From assembly GCF_023913735.1 (NCBI RefSeq), contig NZ_JAMXBH010000007.1, positions 113,134 through 177,133 of the forward strand: 64,000 nt of DNA. Direction: 5' to 3'. A program made the translations under genes and the position numbers. Of the stretch, positions 10,603-19,965 are shown in pieces. Numbering within the stretch: the first letter of the stretch is position 1; every line of letters begins with the position of its first letter. The notes beneath the pieces are model-generated. The model made no database searches. It was not told the origin of the DNA and saw nothing but the letters and a program-made list of their open reading frames with translations. This stretch comes from Pseudarthrobacter raffinosi. GTDB taxonomy: Bacteria > Actinomycetota > Actinomycetes > Actinomycetales > Micrococcaceae.

Positions 10603-10619
10603 TTCTACGTCACGTAGAA
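10603..10619. promoter_or_regulatory. Candidate BlaI-type operator 3
   Basis: TTCTAC-N5-GTAGAA, ending 29 nt before the cydA start. Operators 2 and 3 should cover the cydA promoter or early transcribed region. Confidence 0.8.
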
Positions 10620-10648
10620 AAATTGCACCGCCAACCCGAGGGACTGCT

Positions 10649-12241
10649 GTGGAAGCTCTGGAAATCGCACGCTGGCAATTCGGCATCACCACCGTCTACC
10701 ACTTCATGATGGTGCCGCTCACCATCGGACTGGGCCTGGTGGTGGCCGTGATGCAGACGTTCTGGCACCGCACCGGCAAGGTGGAATACCTCCGGATGAC
10801 CAAGTTCTGGGGCAAGCTCTTCCTGATCAACTTCATCATGGGCGTGGCCACCGGCATTGTGCAGGAGTTCCAGTTCGGCATGGCCTGGAGCGAGTACAGC
10901 CGCTTCGTTGGAGACGTGTTCGGGGCGCCGCTGGCCCTGGAGTCGCTGCTGGCCTTCTTCGTTGAGTCCACGTTCCTGGGCCTGTGGATCTTCGGCTGGA
11001 AGCAGCTGAAGCCTGGCATCCACCTGGCCTGCCTCTGGGTGGCCGTGGTGGGATCGGTGTTCTCCGCCTACTTCATCATCGTGGCCAACAGCTGGATGCA
11101 GCATCCGGTGGGCGCGGAGATCATTGACGGCCGGCCGGTCATGACCGACGCCTGGGCCGTGTTCACCAACAACACGGCCCTGGTGGCCTTTCCGCACACG
11201 CTGATGGGAGCGCTGGCCGTTGCCGGCGGTTTCCTCCTGGGCATCGCCTGGTACCATCTCTGGCGCAGGCGCACGGACGGCATCGACACCATCGGCGCCG
11301 ACGGGAAGGTGATTCCCGGCGAAGCCGCCATCCCCGGCCGGGACCGGACCGATTACAAAGTGTGGATCCGCTCGTTGCGGATCGGCGCCGTCGTCGCCAT
11401 GATCTCGTTCGCCGGTACCGCCCTGACCGGCGACCTGCAGGGCAAACTCATGTTTGAGCAGCAGCCTATGAAGATGGCCGCGGCTGAGGCCGCGTGCCAC
11501 GACGGCACCGGTTTCTCCGTGCTCAGCGTCGGGAACCTTGGCTCCAGGAACTGCGATGAGATTGTGGCCCTGATCGAAGTTCCGGGCATCCTCTCCTTCC
11601 TGGCCAATGGCGACTTCACCACCGAGGTCAGGGGCGTCAACGGACTCCTGGACCAGTACAAGGCCGACTACGGAACCCACCTGCCGGACAACCCGATCTA
11701 CGGCGAGCGGGCCGGCCAGGAGATCGAGTACGTCCCGGTTATGGAAGTCACCTACTGGGGCTTCCGGATGATGATCGGCTTCGGCGGCCTTGCGGCACTG
11801 GCGGCGCTCATTGCGCTCTGGGTTACCCGGAATGGCACGGTGCCCGCGTCCCGTTGGCTGATGCGCCTGGCGGTGTTCGGCATCCTGGCCCCGTTCGGCG
11901 CCAACGCGGCCGGCTGGATTTTCACCGAGATGGGCCGACAGCCGTTTGTGGTGGCCCCCAACCCGGACCTGAACGGCATCGACCAGGTGTTTATGTTCAC
12001 CGCGGCCGCAGTCTCACCGGGAGTGTCGGCCGGTGAGCTGCTGACGTCACTGATCGTCCTGACCGCCGTCTACGCTGCGCTGCTGGTGGTTGAGGTCAAG
12101 CTCCTGGTCAAGTTCATCCGGGGCGGTGTGGTGTCCGCGATGCCGGAACTGGCCCACACGCCGGCCGACAAAAACGGGGACGCCAGCAAGGGCCCCGGCA
12201 CTGGCAAGCCCGCCGACGACGTCCTGGCATTCGCCTACTAA
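10649..12241 (+). CDS. cydA: Cytochrome bd ubiquinol/menaquinol oxidase subunit I
   Basis: 530 residues. Haem-binding subunit of the high-affinity terminal oxidase, in the membrane. His18 in TTVYHFMM matches the haem ligand His19 of E. coli; the GRQP motif (EMGRQPFVV, about 428) is present; hydrophobic helices run throughout. The quinol loop is of the short type usual in Gram-positives. It oxidises menaquinol and reduces oxygen to water. GTG at 10649 is chosen since homology begins VEALEIARWQF and GAGGG lies upstream. First gene of cydA-cydB-cydDC, gaps 22 and 6 nt. Three putative repressor sites lie directly upstream. Certain. Confidence 0.97.
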   Translation: MEALEIARWQFGITTVYHFMMVPLTIGLGLVVAVMQTFWHRTGKVEYLRMTKFWGKLFLINFIMGVATGIVQEFQFGMAWSEYSRFVGDVFGAPLALESLLAFFVESTFLGLWIFGWKQLKPGIHLACLWVAVVGSVFSAYFIIVANSWMQHPVGAEIIDGRPVMTDAWAVFTNNTALVAFPHTLMGALAVAGGFLLGIAWYHLWRRRTDGIDTIGADGKVIPGEAAIPGRDRTDYKVWIRSLRIGAVVAMISFAGTALTGDLQGKLMFEQQPMKMAAAEAACHDGTGFSVLSVGNLGSRNCDEIVALIEVPGILSFLANGDFTTEVRGVNGLLDQYKADYGTHLPDNPIYGERAGQEIEYVPVMEVTYWGFRMMIGFGGLAALAALIALWVTRNGTVPASRWLMRLAVFGILAPFGANAAGWIFTEMGRQPFVVAPNPDLNGIDQVFMFTAAAVSPGVSAGELLTSLIVLTAVYAALLVVEVKLLVKFIRGGVVSAMPELAHTPADKNGDASKGPGTGKPADDVLAFAY

Positions 12242-12263
12242 GAAGAGCAGAGGATACTCGAGC

Positions 12264-13313
12264 ATGGAACTGCTGCCCACCATCTGGTTCATCGTCATCG
12301 CGGTGCTTTGGACCGGCTACCTCTTCCTTGAAGGCTTTGACCTCGGCGTGGGAATGCTGATGAAGCTTTTCGCGCGGAACAACACCGAGCGCCGGGTGCT
12401 GCTGAACACCGTCGGCCCGGTCTGGGACGGCAACGAGGTCTGGCTGATCACGGCCGGAGCCGCAACGTTTGCGGCGTTCCCGCTCTGGTACGCCTCGCTG
12501 TTTTCCGCCCTCTACCTCCCGCTCCTGGTGGTGCTGGTTGCCCTCATCTTCCGTGCCGTGGCGTTCGAATACCGCGGCAAGGGTGACACGGACATATGGC
12601 GGTCGCGCTGGGACTGGGCCATAGCCCTCGGCTCTTTCTTCGCCGCCTTCGGCGTCGGCGCTGCCCTGGCCTTGACCACCACCGGCCTGCCGCTGAACGC
12701 GAACGGTGACCGCGAAGGCGGTGCGTTCGCGTGGTTCAGCGGTTACGCCGTACTGGGCGGGCTGGCCGTGGTGGGGTTCTCCCTGCTGCACGCGCTGGCG
12801 TTCCTCGCATTGAAGACCGACGGCGACGTGCGCCACCGCGCGCGCCGCTGGTTCGTCCGGCTGCTTCCGGTCCTGCTGCTGCCTTTGGCAGGCTGGGCAC
12901 TCTTCATCCAGTTCCTGGAGGGCAAGCCGTGGACCTGGGCGGCCGTGATCGTGGCCGTCATTGCCGCAGCAGCCGCTTGGTTCCTGGCACGGCGGGGATC
13001 CGAAGGCAGGGCGTTTATGGCGATGGGGGTCTTCCTCATCCTCGGCAGCGCGTCAATCTTCGGTGCGGTGTTCCCGGTGGTGCTGCCCTCCACCCTGGAC
13101 CCTGCCTTTGACCTCACTGTTGCCAACGCGTCGTCGTCCGATTACACGCTCGGGCTCATGAGCGTGGTGGCAGCCGTTGGCCTGCCCCTCGTGATCACTT
13201 ACCAGGCGTGGACCTACTGGGTGTTCCGGCGCCGTGTCAGCGCGTCCCAGATCCCCGCGGCGCACAGCTTCCTGCCGGCCATTGCTGTCCGGGCATTCAC
13301 CACGAAGGGCTGA
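12264..13313 (+). CDS. cydB: Cytochrome bd oxidase subunit II
   Basis: 349 residues of an all-helical membrane protein. Opens with the family hallmark LPTIWFIVIAVLWTGYLFLEGFDLGVGML and continues with GPVWDGNEVWLI and FRAVAFEYRGK, conserved in CydB. It pairs with CydA and stabilises the haem groups. ATG at 12264, 22 nt after cydA, with an AGAGGA site. The C-terminus is only 6 nt before cydDC. Length is normal for actinobacteria. Confidence 0.97.
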   Translation: MELLPTIWFIVIAVLWTGYLFLEGFDLGVGMLMKLFARNNTERRVLLNTVGPVWDGNEVWLITAGAATFAAFPLWYASLFSALYLPLLVVLVALIFRAVAFEYRGKGDTDIWRSRWDWAIALGSFFAAFGVGAALALTTTGLPLNANGDREGGAFAWFSGYAVLGGLAVVGFSLLHALAFLALKTDGDVRHRARRWFVRLLPVLLLPLAGWALFIQFLEGKPWTWAAVIVAVIAAAAAWFLARRGSEGRAFMAMGVFLILGSASIFGAVFPVVLPSTLDPAFDLTVANASSSDYTLGLMSVVAAVGLPLVITYQAWTYWVFRRRVSASQIPAAHSFLPAIAVRAFTTKG

Positions 13314-13319
13314 CCGGCT

Positions 13320-16300
13320 GTGCGCCCAGACTTTCCGGCCGGACCGGCCACCCGCTCCGCCATCTACTGGCTTGGCCTGCTGGCAGCGCTGAAGGCGCTG
13401 TCACTGGTCCTGATGGGGCAGGCCGTGGCTGCCATGCTGGCCGGGCTGGCCACCGGGAACGGGTCGTGGGCCGAGCAGCTGCCCTGGGGCCTGGCGGGCG
13501 TTGTCCTAAGGTCCGCCACAGTCTGGGCCCAGGGCATCGCCGCGCGCCGCGCCGCGCTGGGCATCAAGGAGGAACTCCGCTCCGAGCTGCTGGCCCGGGC
13601 CCTGCGGAACGGTGCTCGGAGCACCGGTCCGGCCGATGGCGGGCTGGCCGTCCTGGCTACGCGCGGGCTTGATGCGCTGGACAGCTACTACACGCAGTTC
13701 CTCCCCGCCCTCGTGAACTGCGCCGCGATCCCGCTGCTGCTCGGGGCCCGCATCCTGTTCACGGACTGGGTCAGCGCGGTGGTGATTGTCCTGACTGTTC
13801 CGCTCGTTCCGCTGTTTATGGTGCTGATTGGCCGCTATACCGAGGACCATGTCCGCGAGGCCCAGGAAACCCTGACCCGGCTTTCCGCACACATGCTGGA
13901 ACTGGCCAAGGGCCTTCCCGTGCTGGTGGGGCTGGGCCGTGCCACCGCGCAGCGCAAGGCCCTAGAGGAGATCTCGGAGGAATACCGCGCCAGGACCATG
14001 GGGACGCTGCGCACCGCATTCCTGTCCGCACTGGCGCTGGAACTGATCGCAACCATTTCCGTAGCAGTGGTTGCCGTATTCATCGGCGTCCGCCTGGTGC
14101 ACGGCGACATGCCGCTTGAGGCCGGCCTCCTGGCGCTGATTCTTGCGCCGGACTGCTACCTGCCGCTGCGCGAGCTGGGCGCCGCCCACCACGCCAGTGA
14201 TGACGGCCGGGCGGCCCTGGCCGAGACCAGGAAGGTCACTGAAGCACCCGAGCCGCAACCGCTGCCCGCACAGGGACGCGAGGCTGCCGCGTCCGACGGC
14301 GGCAGCCGGTGTTCCGTGCCCGGGTCCGGGGGAGTGACGGTCACCGACCTCAGTGTCACGTACTCCGGACGGTCCGCCCCCGCCGTCGGGCCGTTAACGT
14401 TTACTGCCCCGCACGGGCTGATCACCGCCCTGGACGGTCCCAGCGGCGCCGGCAAAAGCACCGTCCTTGGCGTGCTGGCCGGGACCATCGGCGACGGCGG
14501 CGGAACCACAGTTTCCGGCCGCCTCTCCGGCCTGGCACGCGACGCGGTCGCCTGGGTCCCGCAGCATCCGGTCATGGTGGCGGACTCCGTGCTCGAGGAG
14601 GTCATGCTGTACCTCGGTGGCGGAAGGGGCTCAGATACTCCGGCAGCAGCCGAGACGGCCACGGATTGTCTGGCCGCTGCGGCTGCCGGCCACCTCACCG
14701 GCCACCATCCGGCCGAACTGAGCCCGGGCGAGCTGCGGCGCGTTGCGCTGGCCCGCGGCCTGGCCCGCATCAGGTCCGGTGCCACCTTGCTGCTTCTCGA
14801 CGAGCCCACCGCACACCTTGACGGCGTGTCGGCGGCGCTGGTGCAGGACTCGATCCGTGCGCTCCGGGGCCAGGTCACCATCATCCTGGTGGCCCACGAC
14901 CAGCAGACCCGCGAGCTGGCTGACCACCTGGTGCCTGTTTCCGCCCACGGCATCACGGCGCCCTCCGACGGAGCTGTGCTGTCAGCAGGGACAGGGCCGT
15001 CCGGAACCGTGTGCGACGGAACCGGGGCCATTGTGGAGCAAGAGCATGCCCCGGAAATTTCCGGGCGTCATCCGGCGAGGACGCAGACGCCCGCGGCCGG
15101 GGATTCCCGGCCAGGCTGGACTGTCCGTCTGCTGGCCGGCCTGCTGGCACCGGTGGCTGGCCGGTTCACCGGCGCCGCCGTGGTGGGGACTTTTGCCGCC
15201 CTTTTCGCTGTTGCCCTGTCTGGCCTTTCCGGCTGGCTTATCATCAGGGCCAGCGAACAGCCGCCCATCCTGTACCTGCTCGCTGCCATCGTCGGGGTGC
15301 GATTCTTTGGGATCGGGCGCGCCGTCCTGCGCTACTGGGAACGGCTCCTGCTGCACGATGCCGTGTTCGGCGCCCTCACCCGCCTGCGCGGCCGGCTCTG
15401 GGAATCACTGAGCCGCAAGGCACTCTCACTGCGGCGGCTCCTACAGGGCGGCAACGTCCTGGGTACGGTGATTGACGACGTCGACACCGTCCGGGACCTG
15501 CTGCCGCGGGTTGTGCTGGCGCCCGCAACGGCGCTGGCCGTGGCCGGTTCAACGCTGGTGGCAACCGCCCTCGTGGCGCCTGCCGCGCTGCCGGCCGTTG
15601 CCTTGGCAGCAGCTTTCAGCCTGTTCGTGGCGCCGGCCGCCGCCCTGTGGGGGGACCGCCGCTCGGCCACAGCGGAACAGAGCCTGCGGGCAGGCGTCCT
15701 GCGGCGCACGTCCGCCGCGCTGGATGCCCGGGCGGAGCTGCACGCGAACGGCATCGCTGCAACAGTCCTGGACGCGCTGCGCGCCGAGGACCGCCTGGCC
15801 ACCCGGGCATCGCAGCGTTCCGCCTGGGCCGAAGGCCTCGGCCAGGCCATCACCGTCGCCGCCTGCGGCACCGCCGCCTTGGGTGCTGCCGTTCTGACCG
15901 CACCCCAGGTGCTGGCAGGAACCATGGAGCCCGCCACCGCCGCGGTTGCTGTCCTGCTGCAGCTTGCACTCGTGGAACCGTACGCGGCGATGACGACGGC
16001 GGTGCGCCAGTACCCGGCGCTACGCAGCGTTATGCGCCGGGTCGGTGAGTCAGGGGTGCTGGATGGCGGTGCCACGGAAACCGGGGCCGGCGACGGCCTG
16101 CATGCTGTCCCCGCCCGTTCCGGTGCCGCCCCGGGGGTTGAACTGGAAGGCGTCGGGGCGGCCTGGCCCGGCGGGAAACCCGTGTTCTCCGGGGTCTCCG
16201 CAACGGCCGGACCCGGCACGTGGCTGGCGGTCACCGGACCGTCCGGCGCGGGGAAATCCACGCTGCTCGCCGTCCTGCTGGGATTCCTGCCGGCCGCCAC

Positions 16301-16808
16301 GGGCCGGGCCGCGGTGACCGGCACGGTGGCCTGGTGCCCGCAGGAGGCACACCTGTTCGATTCGACGCTGCGGGGCAACCTGATGCTGGGCGTCCATGCC
16401 CCGCCTACCACCGATGCGCCGCCTACCACTGGTGCGCCTGCCGCCGGTGAAGCCGAGCTGGAAGCGGCGTTGGCCGCCGTCGGCCTCAGCGCCCTGGTGT
16501 CGCGGCTGCCGGCCGGGCTGGACACCCGGATCGGGCCGGGTGGTTCCTTCCTCAGCGGCGGCGAGCGGCAACGGCTGGCCGTGGCGCGGACCCTGCTGAC
16601 GGGGGCCGAGGTTATCCTGCTCGACGAGCCCACGGCTCATCTGGACGCACAGTCGGGACGGGAAATGCTGGCAGACCTCCGCGCCGGCCTGAAAGACCGG
16701 ACAGTGGTCATGGTCACCCACAATCCGGCCGACATCCAGCCGGATGACGCCCGGCTGGAGCTCTCGGCGGTGTCCCGGACGGGCACGGCTGCTTCGCTGG
16801 TGGGTTGA
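13320..16808 (+). CDS. cydDC: Fused CydD-CydC ABC exporter for cytochrome bd assembly
   Basis: 1162 residues: two complete half-exporters in one chain. First half: about five to six membrane helices (1-310), Walker A GPSGAGKST near 372, signature LSPGE near 466, Walker B LLLLDEPTAHLD near 490. Linker at about 550-600. Second half: membrane domain 600-900, Walker A GPSGAGKST near 972, canonical LSGGERQR near 1077, Walker B LLDEPTAHLD near 1099. CydDC controls periplasmic thiol/haem state needed for bd oxidase assembly. The first signature has Pro for Gly, so the two ATP sites are probably unequal. GTG start 6 nt after cydB. Convergent with the DinB gene, 6 nt away. In E. coli the two halves are separate genes. 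Confidence 0.95.
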   Translation: MRPDFPAGPATRSAIYWLGLLAALKALSLVLMGQAVAAMLAGLATGNGSWAEQLPWGLAGVVLRSATVWAQGIAARRAALGIKEELRSELLARALRNGARSTGPADGGLAVLATRGLDALDSYYTQFLPALVNCAAIPLLLGARILFTDWVSAVVIVLTVPLVPLFMVLIGRYTEDHVREAQETLTRLSAHMLELAKGLPVLVGLGRATAQRKALEEISEEYRARTMGTLRTAFLSALALELIATISVAVVAVFIGVRLVHGDMPLEAGLLALILAPDCYLPLRELGAAHHASDDGRAALAETRKVTEAPEPQPLPAQGREAAASDGGSRCSVPGSGGVTVTDLSVTYSGRSAPAVGPLTFTAPHGLITALDGPSGAGKSTVLGVLAGTIGDGGGTTVSGRLSGLARDAVAWVPQHPVMVADSVLEEVMLYLGGGRGSDTPAAAETATDCLAAAAAGHLTGHHPAELSPGELRRVALARGLARIRSGATLLLLDEPTAHLDGVSAALVQDSIRALRGQVTIILVAHDQQTRELADHLVPVSAHGITAPSDGAVLSAGTGPSGTVCDGTGAIVEQEHAPEISGRHPARTQTPAAGDSRPGWTVRLLAGLLAPVAGRFTGAAVVGTFAALFAVALSGLSGWLIIRASEQPPILYLLAAIVGVRFFGIGRAVLRYWERLLLHDAVFGALTRLRGRLWESLSRKALSLRRLLQGGNVLGTVIDDVDTVRDLLPRVVLAPATALAVAGSTLVATALVAPAALPAVALAAAFSLFVAPAAALWGDRRSATAEQSLRAGVLRRTSAALDARAELHANGIAATVLDALRAEDRLATRASQRSAWAEGLGQAITVAACGTAALGAAVLTAPQVLAGTMEPATAAVAVLLQLALVEPYAAMTTAVRQYPALRSVMRRVGESGVLDGGATETGAGDGLHAVPARSGAAPGVELEGVGAAWPGGKPVFSGVSATAGPGTWLAVTGPSGAGKSTLLAVLLGFLPAATGRAAVTGTVAWCPQEAHLFDSTLRGNLMLGVHAPPTTDAPPTTGAPAAGEAELEAALAAVGLSALVSRLPAGLDTRIGPGGSFLSGGERQRLAVARTLLTGAEVILLDEPTAHLDAQSGREMLADLRAGLKDRTVVMVTHNPADIQPDDARLELSAVSRTGTAASLVG

Positions 16809-16814
16809 GTCCCC

Positions 16815-17333
16815 TCAGCCGTCCACATCGTGGAGGTGATGGACGACGTCGTGCAGGAAGTACTGGGCCAGCGTCAGGACCGTGAATTCGGAACCGTTGC
16901 TGCGCAGGCCCCGCCGTCCCCACTCTGACTCCCGGACGCCGGCGAAGGACTCGGCAATCTGCTTGCCCTCGGCCGTCAGTTCGGCGCTGACCACGGCGGG
17001 ATCGGCATTGGCGTAATCCTTGTCGACTGCCGTTTGGTCCTGGTCCCAGTTCTCAAACCGGGCGCCGTCGGCGTCGAGCATAAGGTTCAGCCGCTGGTCG
17101 AACAGCGTGAAGACGTCGCGGACGTGGCAGGCATATTCCAGCGCCGACCACGTGCTGTCATCCGGGCGTTCTGCAACGTCAGGCCGGCGGAGGACGGCCC
17201 GCCAGCGCGGGAGCATGTTTTCCACGCTGCCCGGCACCGTGGCCGGTGTGGCGGTGGAAGCGTCGAAGGAGCACTCGGTGCACGGCCGGGAGAGGACCCA
17301 GGTCCAGTCCTTTTCATCAGGAATGATAGGCAT
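16815..17333 (-). CDS. DinB-like (DUF664-type) metal-binding protein
   Basis: 172 residues. Four-helix DinB-type protein: His70 in EYACHVRDV, and a C-terminal cluster FLHDVVHHLHDV (His161, 165, 166, 168) give the usual His metal site. Such proteins act as thiol-S-transferases using mycothiol or bacillithiol, or have unknown roles. The N-terminus has two Cys (CTEC, 18-21). A TAGACT hexamer 6 nt before the ATG overlaps the parC stop codon, so it may have its own leaderless promoter besides reading through from parC, which ends 10 nt upstream. Cytoplasmic. Confidence 0.75.
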   Translation of the reverse strand: MPIIPDEKDWTWVLSRPCTECSFDASTATPATVPGSVENMLPRWRAVLRRPDVAERPDDSTWSALEYACHVRDVFTLFDQRLNLMLDADGARFENWDQDQTAVDKDYANADPAVVSAELTAEGKQIAESFAGVRESEWGRRGLRSNGSEFTVLTLAQYFLHDVVHHLHDVDG

Positions 17334-17339
17334 GGCAGC

Positions 17340-17345
17340 AGTCTA
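17340..17345 (-). promoter_or_regulatory. -10 element for leaderless DinB mRNA
   Basis: TAGACT on the minus strand, 6 nt before the ATG at 17333. Its first three bases are the parC stop codon TAG. Confidence 0.5.
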
Positions 17346-19853
17346 GGACGGATCGCTCCAGGCCATGGCCGGACCCACCGCGTCCACTGCCTGGGACAGC
17401 GGAATCCCCGAACCGTCGCGCCGGCCGTGCTCCTGCGGCAGCGACCTGGCAATACCGGCGAGCGATGAGGCCTTCGCGGGTCCGTGCCCGGCCCACGCCA
17501 GCAGCAGCGTGTCTTCGCCCTTGAGGAACCTATGGGCGCGAACGCCGGCTGTTGCACGGCCCTTGGCAGGGTATTCGGCGAAGGCCGTCACTTTCGCCGC
17601 ACCCGGGGCGGTGCCCGGCAGGGCGCCGCTCGTGCCGGCAATGGTGACCACCACGGCGTCGTCGTCGGCGGCGGTGACCGCCCCGAAGAACAACACCTGG
17701 TCCCCGGCGCCGAGCTTGATACCCACCATGCCGCCGGCCGTTCTGCCCTGGGCCCGGACGTTGGCGGCGCTGAAACGGAGCAATTGAGCCTCACGGGTCA
17801 GGAACACCAGCTCGGTTTCCTCAGACCCGGCCGACGCCACACCCACCACCTCGTCCTTGTCCTTGAGCGCAATGACTTCCCAGTCCTCGCGGTTCAGGGG
17901 GTAATCGGGCTGGACCCGCTTGACCACACCCTGGGCGGTGCCGATGGCCAGGACTTCATCCAGCGGGGCGAACGCCACCAGCGCTTCACCCTTCAGCAGC
18001 GTGATGAAGTCCTTGGCCGGAACACCGCCGGCGAGGTTGGGCAGGCCGGACATCGGCGGCAGCACCGGCATGTCCATGACCTGAAGCCGCAGCATCCGGC
18101 CCTGTGAGGTGACCGCCGCTATTTCCCCGCGGGCCGAGGTCTTGACCACTGAACGGAAAACGTCGTGCTTGGCCCGCGGCCCGGACTCGGCGAGGGGCTC
18201 CTGGTTGGACGTGCGCGCGATCTGGCCCGACGCCGTCAGGATGGCCCAGCAGGGATCGTCCGAGATCTCCAGGGCGAGCGGCGCGGCCTGGCCCTTGCCG
18301 TTGGGGGCGGCCGCCAGGGCTGCCGCCACGGTGGGGGAGACGGCCTCGGATTCGAGCAGAACCGTCCGCCGCGGAGTGCCGTATTTTTCGGCGATTTCGC
18401 CGAGTTCGGAGGACACAAGTCCGCGCAACCGCTCCTCGGAGCCGAGGATGGCTTCCAGTTCCACGATCTCGCGGCGCAGCTCCTCCTGCTCCTTTTCAAG
18501 CTCGATCCGGGAGTACTTGGTCAGCTGCCGCAGCCGCAGTTCCAGGATGTAGTTGGCCTGGATCTCGGAAAGATCGTAGATGGACATCAGCCGGACCCTG
18601 GCCGCCGCCACCTCATCCGAGGAGCGGATGATCTGGATGACCTCATCGATGTCCACGATGGCGATCAGGAGGCCCTCCACCAGGTGCAGGCGGTCCTTCT
18701 TCTTACCCAGCCGGAACGACGTCCGCCGGCGCACCACATCGATCCGGTGCTCCACGTACACGGAGAGCAGCTTTACCAGGCCGAGGGTCTGCGGCTGGCC
18801 GTCCACCAGCGTCACGTTGTTGATGCCGAAGGAATCCTCCATCGGCGAGTAGCGGTAGAGCTGCTGGAGCACGGCGTTCGGGTTGAACCCGTTTTTCAGC
18901 TCGATGACCAGGCGCAGGCCATGCTGGCGGTCCGTCAGATCGACGATGTCACTGATCCCGGTCAGTTTCTTGCCATTGACGGCGTCCTTGATCTTCTCGA
19001 TCACCTTTTCGGGGCCCACCATGTAGGGAAGCTCGGTGACCACCAGGCCGGTGCGCCGGGCCGAGAGCTGCTCGATCTCCACCTTCGCCCGGGTCTTGAA
19101 GGAACCGCGTCCGGTGGCGTAGGCGTCCCGGATGCCGTCCAGGCCCACGATCCGGCCGCCTGTTGGCAGGTCCGGCCCCGGTACAAAGCGCATGAGGTCA
19201 TCGAGGGTCGCGTCCGGGTGGGCGATCAGGTGCCGCGCGGCGGAGATGACCTCCACCAGGTTATGCGGGGCCATGTTGGTGGCCATCCCGACGGCGATGC
19301 CCGTGGCGCCGTTGACCAGCAGGTTGGGGAACGCGGCCGGGAGGACATCCGGCTGGGTCAGCTGGTTGTCGTAGTTGGGGACAAAGTCCACCACGTCTTC
19401 GTCGAGGTGGTCGGTCAGCGTCAGGGCTGCTGCCGCGAGCCGGGCCTCCGTGTACCGGGGGGCCGCGGGACCGTCGTCGAGGGAGCCGAAGTTGCCGTGG
19501 CCGTCAATCAGCGGCAGGCGCAGCGAGAAGTCCTGGGCCATCCGCACCATGGCGTCATAGATGGCGGTATCGCCGTGGGGGTGGAGCTTGCCCATGACCT
19601 CGCCCACCACACGGGCGCTCTTGACGTGGCCGCGGTCCGGACGCAGGCCCATCTCACTCATCATGTACAGGATCCGGCGCTGGACCGGCTTGAGCCCGTC
19701 CCGGGCATCAGGCAGAGCCCTGGAGTAGATCACCGAATACGCATACTCCAGGAAGGAGCCTTCCATCTCGGACGTGACATCGATGTCCACGATGTTCTCG
19801 ACGAAATCCTGGGGTGCGTCCCCGGCAGGGGCTGGGCTTTGGCGGCGGGCCAT
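17343..19853 (-). CDS. parC: DNA topoisomerase IV (type IIA) subunit A
   Basis: 836 residues. Breakage-reunion domain with [15 protein letters not shown], the [14 protein letters not shown] quinolone region and the catalytic Tyr at 134 in PRYTEARL. The position equal to E. coli GyrA Ser83 is Thr, that equal to Asp87 is Asp. A coiled coil and beta-pinwheel C-terminal domain follow. Where gyrase carries its QRRGGxG box the chain reads [15 protein letters not shown], so DNA wrapping is unlikely and decatenation is the expected job. ATG at 19853 (MARRQSPAP) is favoured, with AGAAGGA 12 nt upstream; the reading can be extended 25 codons. Encoded facing parE with the cyd operon between. Cytoplasmic. 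Confidence 0.87.
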   Translation of the reverse strand: MARRQSPAPAGDAPQDFVENIVDIDVTSEMEGSFLEYAYSVIYSRALPDARDGLKPVQRRILYMMSEMGLRPDRGHVKSARVVGEVMGKLHPHGDTAIYDAMVRMAQDFSLRLPLIDGHGNFGSLDDGPAAPRYTEARLAAAALTLTDHLDEDVVDFVPNYDNQLTQPDVLPAAFPNLLVNGATGIAVGMATNMAPHNLVEVISAARHLIAHPDATLDDLMRFVPGPDLPTGGRIVGLDGIRDAYATGRGSFKTRAKVEIEQLSARRTGLVVTELPYMVGPEKVIEKIKDAVNGKKLTGISDIVDLTDRQHGLRLVIELKNGFNPNAVLQQLYRYSPMEDSFGINNVTLVDGQPQTLGLVKLLSVYVEHRIDVVRRRTSFRLGKKKDRLHLVEGLLIAIVDIDEVIQIIRSSDEVAAARVRLMSIYDLSEIQANYILELRLRQLTKYSRIELEKEQEELRREIVELEAILGSEERLRGLVSSELGEIAEKYGTPRRTVLLESEAVSPTVAAALAAAPNGKGQAAPLALEISDDPCWAILTASGQIARTSNQEPLAESGPRAKHDVFRSVVKTSARGEIAAVTSQGRMLRLQVMDMPVLPPMSGLPNLAGGVPAKDFITLLKGEALVAFAPLDEVLAIGTAQGVVKRVQPDYPLNREDWEVIALKDKDEVVGVASAGSEETELVFLTREAQLLRFSAANVRAQGRTAGGMVGIKLGAGDQVLFFGAVTAADDDAVVVTIAGTSGALPGTAPGAAKVTAFAEYPAKGRATAGVRAHRFLKGEDTLLLAWAGHGPAKASSLAGIARSLPQEHGRRDGSGIPLSQAVDAVGPAMAWSDPS

Positions 19854-19953
19854 GGGGCTGGTGGATCCTTCTGGGTTACTGGTGGTGCTGTGGTCTGGGC
19901 GCAGGTCTGGAGGAAGTTCTCCGGGCACACGGCCTGCGCCGTCAGTTTGTGGT

Positions 19954-19959
19954 TAGGCT
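19954..19959 (+). promoter_or_regulatory. -10 element for leaderless GNAT/acyl-CoA synthetase mRNA
   Basis: TAGGCT, 6 nt before the ATG at 19966. It forms one arm of a perfect 13-bp palindrome (TAGGCT-A-AGCCTA, 19954-19966) that reaches the first base of the start codon. Confidence 0.55.
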
Positions 19960-19965
19960 AAGCCT

